Below are positions 60,554 through 64,000 of a stretch of 64,000 nt of DNA, in pieces. A model generated the notes under the pieces. It did not search any database, was not told the DNA's origin, and worked only from the letters and a program-made list of their open reading frames with translations. Each line of letters begins with the position of its first letter. Position 1 is the stretch's first letter. This DNA is from Massilia eburnea (lineage in GTDB: Bacteria; Pseudomonadota; Gammaproteobacteria; Burkholderiales; Burkholderiaceae_D): contig NZ_WNKX01000006.1 in NCBI RefSeq assembly GCF_009720745.1, forward strand, positions 124,001 through 188,000. The letters run 5' to 3'. The position numbers were made by a program, and so were the translations under genes.

Positions 60554-61600
60554 ATGAACAAACTTGCTATCAGCGTGCTTGTGTCTGTACTATGCGCATC
60601 GGCTTCAATGGGTTCTGCGCAAGCGGCAGTCAAGAAAGCTGGTACCCGCCACGCAGCACCTGCTTCCAAAGAGCAGGTGGTGAAGCGCACCGTGAAAGTT
60701 CACGGCAAGAGCAAGGTTGTCTATCAGCGCGTGACCAAGGTGTCGGAAGTGAGCCGTCCAACCATGGGCGACCTGGCCGGCCTGAACCTGGTGCGCGATC
60801 CCCTCGACCTGAAATCCAATGTGGCCCTGGTGCTTGACCAGGCCAATTCCGAAGTCCTGTTCGAAAAGAACGCCGGCGTGGCGCTGCCTATCGCCTCGAT
60901 CACCAAGATGATGACCGGACTGGTGGTAGTGGAAGCGAACCAGGATATGGATGAAGTGCTGACCGTGACCGACGAAGACGTCGACCGCGAAAAGTTTTCC
61001 TCTTCGCGCCTGCGTGTGGGCGACCGCCTGACCCGCCGCAATATGCTGCACATCGCGCTGATGAGCTCGGAAAACCGCGCCGCCTCCGCTTTGGGCCGCA
61101 ACTATCCGGGCGGCTTGCCGGCCTTTGTGCAAGCCATGAACGACAAGGCGCAGCAGCTGGGCATGACCGACACCCACTACGTCGATTCCTGCGGCCTGTC
61201 CAAGCTGAACGTGGCCAGCGCACGCGACCTTGCCAAGCTGGTCCAGGCTGCTTATGAGCACCCGATCCTGCGCGAATTCTCGACCGACCCGAAAGCGGTG
61301 GTGGAGAACAATGGCCGCCCGGTGACCTTTGGCACCACCAACCGCCTGGTAGCGCCGAATTCGGGCTGGGAAATCGGTTTGCAGAAGACCGGCTTCATTA
61401 ACGAAGCAGGCCGTTGCCTGATCATGCAAGCCATCGTGGAAGGCCGCGCCGTCATCATGGTGCTGCTGGATGCGAAGGGCAGCGCGGCCCGTGTGGCGGA
61501 CGCCACCCGCATGAAGAAGTGGCTGGCCGCCCTGAAGCCGACCTTCGGCGAAAACGTCAGCGGCGCCAGCGCCGGCGCCCAGACTTATTCGGGGATGTAA
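60554..61600 (+). CDS. pbpG: D-alanyl-D-alanine endopeptidase, PBP7 type
   Basis: The 348-residue periplasmic protein has a signal peptide (to SAQAA) and the three penicillin-binding motifs: ASITKMM (SxxK), SSENRAA (SxN) and LQKTGF (KTG), in correct order and spacing. PbpG cuts D-Ala-mDAP cross-links in peptidoglycan. A Lys/His-rich linker (about 25-65) follows the signal. The stop lies inside the end of the convergent IclR gene with 16 bases overlap. Confidence 0.93.
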   Translation: MNKLAISVLVSVLCASASMGSAQAAVKKAGTRHAAPASKEQVVKRTVKVHGKSKVVYQRVTKVSEVSRPTMGDLAGLNLVRDPLDLKSNVALVLDQANSEVLFEKNAGVALPIASITKMMTGLVVVEANQDMDEVLTVTDEDVDREKFSSSRLRVGDRLTRRNMLHIALMSSENRAASALGRNYPGGLPAFVQAMNDKAQQLGMTDTHYVDSCGLSKLNVASARDLAKLVQAAYEHPILREFSTDPKAVVENNGRPVTFGTTNRLVAPNSGWEIGLQKTGFINEAGRCLIMQAIVEGRAVIMVLLDAKGSAARVADATRMKKWLAALKPTFGENVSGASAGAQTYSGM

Positions 61601-62367
61601 CCCAGGGTTGCAGAGATCTGGTTGGCGGTGCTGACCAGGTCGTCCAGCCATTCATCCTGCAGCCGGTCCGCCGGCGCGGAAATCGACAAGCCTGCCACCA
61701 GTTTGCCGGAATCGTCGCGGATGCCGGCCGCCATGCAGCGCACACCCAGTTCCAGCTCCTCATTGTCACGCGCATAGCCGCGTGCACGCACCAGGCTCAG
61801 CTCGCGCTCCAGGCGCGGCAGGTCGGTAATCGAATTCTTGTTGTGGCCTGCCAGCCCGGTACGGGTGGCATAGGCGCGGATCGCCTTCGGTTCATCCACC
61901 GACAGGAACAGCTTGCCAGTCGAGGTCAGGTGCAGCGGGCCGCGGCCGCCGATGGCGCGCACCACCTGCATGCCGGAACGCTCGGAGAAGGCGCGGTCGA
62001 TGTAGACGATCTCGTCGCCCTGGCGTACCGACAGGTTGATGGTCTGCTGCGTTTTCTTGTGCAGGGCGCGCATGAAGTCCAGCGCGGCTTCGCGCACGGA
62101 CAAGCGGCTCTTGACGACATTCCCCAGTTCCAGCAGGCGCATGCCTAGGCGGTAAGTGCCAGGCTCGACGCGGTCGACAAAACGGGTCACCACCAGGTCA
62201 CTCAGGATGCGGTGGGCGGTGGAGGGATGCAGGCCGGAGACTTTCGACAGCTCTTTCAGGCTGACCGGGTCGGGGTACTTGGCCAGGGCGTCAAGCAGGG
62301 CCGTCATGCGGTCGATGACCTGGATGGTCGTCTTTTGCTCCTGCGGCGGCAGGGTTTCGCTTTTCAT
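61585..62367 (-). CDS. IclR-family transcriptional regulator
   Basis: The 260-residue protein has a winged HTH (MTALLDALAKYPDPVSLKELSKVSGLHPSTAHRIL, read in parts VSLKELSKVSGLHPS) and a GAF-like effector domain (about 90-255) with CMAAGIRDDSGKLVAGLSIS. IclR proteins often regulate acetate, aromatic or sugar acid use. Nothing adjacent names its target; the neighbour on one side is pbpG (convergent) and on the other dgkA (divergent). Confidence 0.92.
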   Translation of the reverse strand: MKSETLPPQEQKTTIQVIDRMTALLDALAKYPDPVSLKELSKVSGLHPSTAHRILSDLVVTRFVDRVEPGTYRLGMRLLELGNVVKSRLSVREAALDFMRALHKKTQQTINLSVRQGDEIVYIDRAFSERSGMQVVRAIGGRGPLHLTSTGKLFLSVDEPKAIRAYATRTGLAGHNKNSITDLPRLERELSLVRARGYARDNEELELGVRCMAAGIRDDSGKLVAGLSISAPADRLQDEWLDDLVSTANQISATLGYIPE

Positions 62368-62454
62368 GATGTGGTTGGTGCGGTGCGGTATAAGCAGACT
62401 TATTTATACCATGATGTGAAAAAAATGGGAAATCTGTCGCTATAATTCGTCCCC

Positions 62455-62835
62455 ATGGAAACTAGTGAATTCAAAAGCAAGAGCGGCCTGAAGCGCATTT
62501 TTTCGGCCTTTTTCTACTCGATCGAAGGTTTGCAGACTGCAATACGATCCGAACATGCTTTCCGCCAGGAACTGGCCGTGTTCGTGGTGGGTACGATCGC
62601 AGCCCTGTTGCTGCCGGTTTCTGCCTTCCAGAAACTTGTATTGATCGGCAGTATGGTGCTGGTCCTGATCGTCGAGCTCATCAATTCGGCCATTGAAGCC
62701 GTGGTGGACCGCGTATCGCTGGAGCGCCATCCTCTTTCCAAAAACGCCAAGGACTTTGGCAGCGCTGCGGTACTGCTGGCTTGCCTGCTGTCGGGCGCCA
62801 GCTGGGCTGTCGTACTGGTGAATCGCTTCCTCTAA
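62455..62835 (+). CDS. dgkA: Diacylglycerol kinase
   Basis: The 126-residue membrane protein has three helices and the catalytic signature ELINSAIEAVVDR (Glu, Asn, Glu). It turns diacylglycerol from membrane-derived oligosaccharide or lipid A modification back to phosphatidic acid. The size fits E. coli DgkA (122). It is divergent from the IclR gene. Confidence 0.96.
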   Translation: METSEFKSKSGLKRIFSAFFYSIEGLQTAIRSEHAFRQELAVFVVGTIAALLLPVSAFQKLVLIGSMVLVLIVELINSAIEAVVDRVSLERHPLSKNAKDFGSAAVLLACLLSGASWAVVLVNRFL

Positions 62836-62849
62836 TTACTTTCTGGTAT

Positions 62850-62872
62850 AACGAATATCGAAAGTATTCGTT
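62850..62872. promoter_or_regulatory. Inverted repeat upstream of sbp, possible CysB-type site
   Basis: AACGAATA (62850-62857) and TATTCGTT (62865-62872) are perfect 8-base arms with a 7-base spacer, 57 bases before the sbp start. TATAAA (62879-62884) follows as a likely -10 box. LysR-type regulators such as CysB bind A/T-rich dyads of this kind near sulphate genes. Confidence 0.5.
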
Positions 62873-62928
62873 CGTCTTTATAAAGCAAAGCCGTAATCTG
62901 GCATCTCCAAACATGAAGGGGAAGCCAG

Positions 62929-63942
62929 ATGTTGTCGAAAAAACTGATTGCAGCTGCCTTGTTCGCCACCTCCGCCGTGGCGCAGGCTGCCGACGTGAGC
63001 CTTCTCAACGTCTCCTACGATCCAACCCGCGAGCTGTACCAGGACGTCAACACCGCCTTCGCCAAAGAGTGGAAGGCCAAGACAGGCGACAACGTCAAGA
63101 TCAAGCAGTCGCACGGCGGCTCAGGCAAGCAGGCGCGCGCCGTGATCGACGGCCTGGAAGCCGATGTGGTGACCCTGGGCCTGGCGTATGACATTGACGC
63201 TGTCGCCGAGCGCGGCCTGGTGAACAAGGACTGGCAAAAGCGCTTGCCGCATAACGCCACCCCATACAGCTCCACCATCGTCTTCCTGGTCCGCAAGGGC
63301 AACCCGAAAGGCATCAAGGACTGGAACGACCTGGTCAAGCCAGGTGTGGCAGTGATCACCCCGAATCCTAAAACCTCCGGCGGCGCACGCTGGAACCACC
63401 TGGCCGCTTACGGCTACGCCTTGCGCCAGCCGGGCGGCAACGATGCCACGGCGCGTGAATTCCTGAAGAAGTTCTACCAGAACGTGCCGGTGCTCGATTC
63501 CGGCGCGCGCGGCGCCACCACCACCTTCGTCGAGCGCGGCATCGGCGACGTGCTGGTAGCGTGGGAAAACGAAGCCCTGCTGGCGATCAAGGAGCTGGGT
63601 CCGGACAAGGTGGAGATCGTGGCGCCTTCCGTCTCCATCCTGGCCGAACCGCCGGTCGCCGTGGTCGATAAAGTCGTCGACAAGCGGGGCACCCGCAAAG
63701 TCGCCGAGGCTTACCTGAACTTCCTGTACACCGACCAGGCGCAAGCCATCATCGCCAAGAACTACTACCGTCCGACGGTGGAGAAGGAAGCGAAGAAATA
63801 CGCAGGCCAGTTCCCGAACGTGAAACTGTTCAAGATCACCGACGTGGCCGGCGACTGGAGCGTCGCACAGAAGACCCACTTTGCCGACGGCGGCGTGTTC
63901 GACCAGATCTACCAGCCGAGCTCCAAGGTAGCAGGCAAATAA
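62929..63942 (+). CDS. sbp: Periplasmic sulphate-binding protein
   Basis: The 337-residue protein has a signal peptide ([20 protein letters not shown]) and the family marks [13 protein letters not shown] and [23 protein letters not shown], as well as [11 protein letters not shown]. It captures sulphate (or thiosulphate) for the CysTWA ABC importer, whose genes should follow beyond the window. A further gene begins 21 bases later. GGGGAAG lies before the ATG. Confidence 0.95.
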   Translation: MLSKKLIAAALFATSAVAQAADVSLLNVSYDPTRELYQDVNTAFAKEWKAKTGDNVKIKQSHGGSGKQARAVIDGLEADVVTLGLAYDIDAVAERGLVNKDWQKRLPHNATPYSSTIVFLVRKGNPKGIKDWNDLVKPGVAVITPNPKTSGGARWNHLAAYGYALRQPGGNDATAREFLKKFYQNVPVLDSGARGATTTFVERGIGDVLVAWENEALLAIKELGPDKVEIVAPSVSILAEPPVAVVDKVVDKRGTRKVAEAYLNFLYTDQAQAIIAKNYYRPTVEKEAKKYAGQFPNVKLFKITDVAGDWSVAQKTHFADGGVFDQIYQPSSKVAGK

Positions 63943-63962
63943 ATTATGCGACGGAGGGCGCC

Positions 63963-64000
63963 ATGGCGATCCAACACCTGAATCAATTCCGCGTACTGGT
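63963..64000 (+). CDS. Start of a gene cut by the window edge
   Basis: ATG at 63963 with GGAGGG upstream opens a frame reading MAIQHLNQFRVL. Only 12 codons are seen. Between sbp and the sulphate permease genes a small protein is common in betaproteobacteria and pseudomonads, but the identity cannot be fixed. Confidence 0.45.
   Translation, partial: MAIQHLNQFRVL

Noticed and set aside
1..64000. CRISPR array, prophage, rRNA operon or complete insertion sequence
   Set aside because: I saw no regularly spaced repeats, no phage or transposase genes and no rRNA sequence in the window; the only repeats are REP-like hairpins and coding repeats.

Overview
The window is chromosomal DNA from a GC-rich betaproteobacterium, most likely Oxalobacteraceae (Massilia, Duganella or Janthinobacterium type). 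This rests on the gene content: an aceE-aceF-lpdA operon whose E3 subunit carries its own lipoyl domain, a phasin for polyhydroxyalkanoate granules, slpA-type isomerase next to ispH, rpmB-rpmG beside radC, and long REP-like hairpins around GGGGACGTACCCC. No database search was possible, so the family placement is inference. There is no prophage, CRISPR array, complete insertion sequence or rRNA. One tRNA gene (Lys, TTT) is present.

Layout. 1-0.9 kb: a decayed AAA ATPase and a doubtful small lipoprotein. 0.9-9.2 kb: a PAS-GGDEF-EAL enzyme and the pyruvate dehydrogenase operon. 9.2-15.6 kb: three small proteins, then a TetR repressor divergent from an EmrAB-TolC-like tripartite efflux operon with a clear operator and promoter. 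15.6-22.3 kb: a LysR/SDR divergent pair, two secreted zinc-metallopeptidase-like proteins, a BON-domain protein, an MFS transporter and a MAPEG protein. 22.4-26.0 kb: a patch of lower GC with two large membrane glycosyltransferase-like proteins that appears to have cut off an S9 peptidase gene. 26-32.5 kb: a membrane protein, a P450 divergent from an AraC regulator, a Suv3-type RNA helicase, a hydrolase and tRNA-Lys. 32.5-42.7 kb: a solitary GspE-type ATPase with a spermidine-synthase-like protein, glycine-zipper protein, barstar, purN, rRNA methyltransferase, MscS channel, desaturase and creatininase-family protein. 42.8-49.3 kb: rpmG, rpmB, radC, slpA-type isomerase, ispH and livHMGF.

49.3-58.8 kb is the most interesting part. 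A QseBC/PmrAB-type two-component system is divergent from a tightly overlapped GT39-GT2-GtrA-YdjC cassette, with a direct repeat CTTAAC-N5-CTTAAT between them. That gene set matches the known Lgm (Bordetella) and Flm/NaxD (Francisella) machinery that adds a free amino sugar to lipid A. Next comes a YheO-type regulator with an ornithine-cyclodeaminase-family reductase and a PLP ammonia-lyase, a pair that resembles BhcD and BhcB of the beta-hydroxyaspartate cycle. Then a TetR repressor and a small membrane protein share a related 18-bp operator.

58.8-64 kb: phasin with two PhaR-like palindromes, nitroreductase, pbpG, an IclR regulator, dgkA, and sbp with an inverted-repeat operator, followed by the start of one more gene cut by the window edge. 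Several long antisense open frames over the GC-rich genes (above all over aceE, aceF and lpdA) are shadows and were left out.
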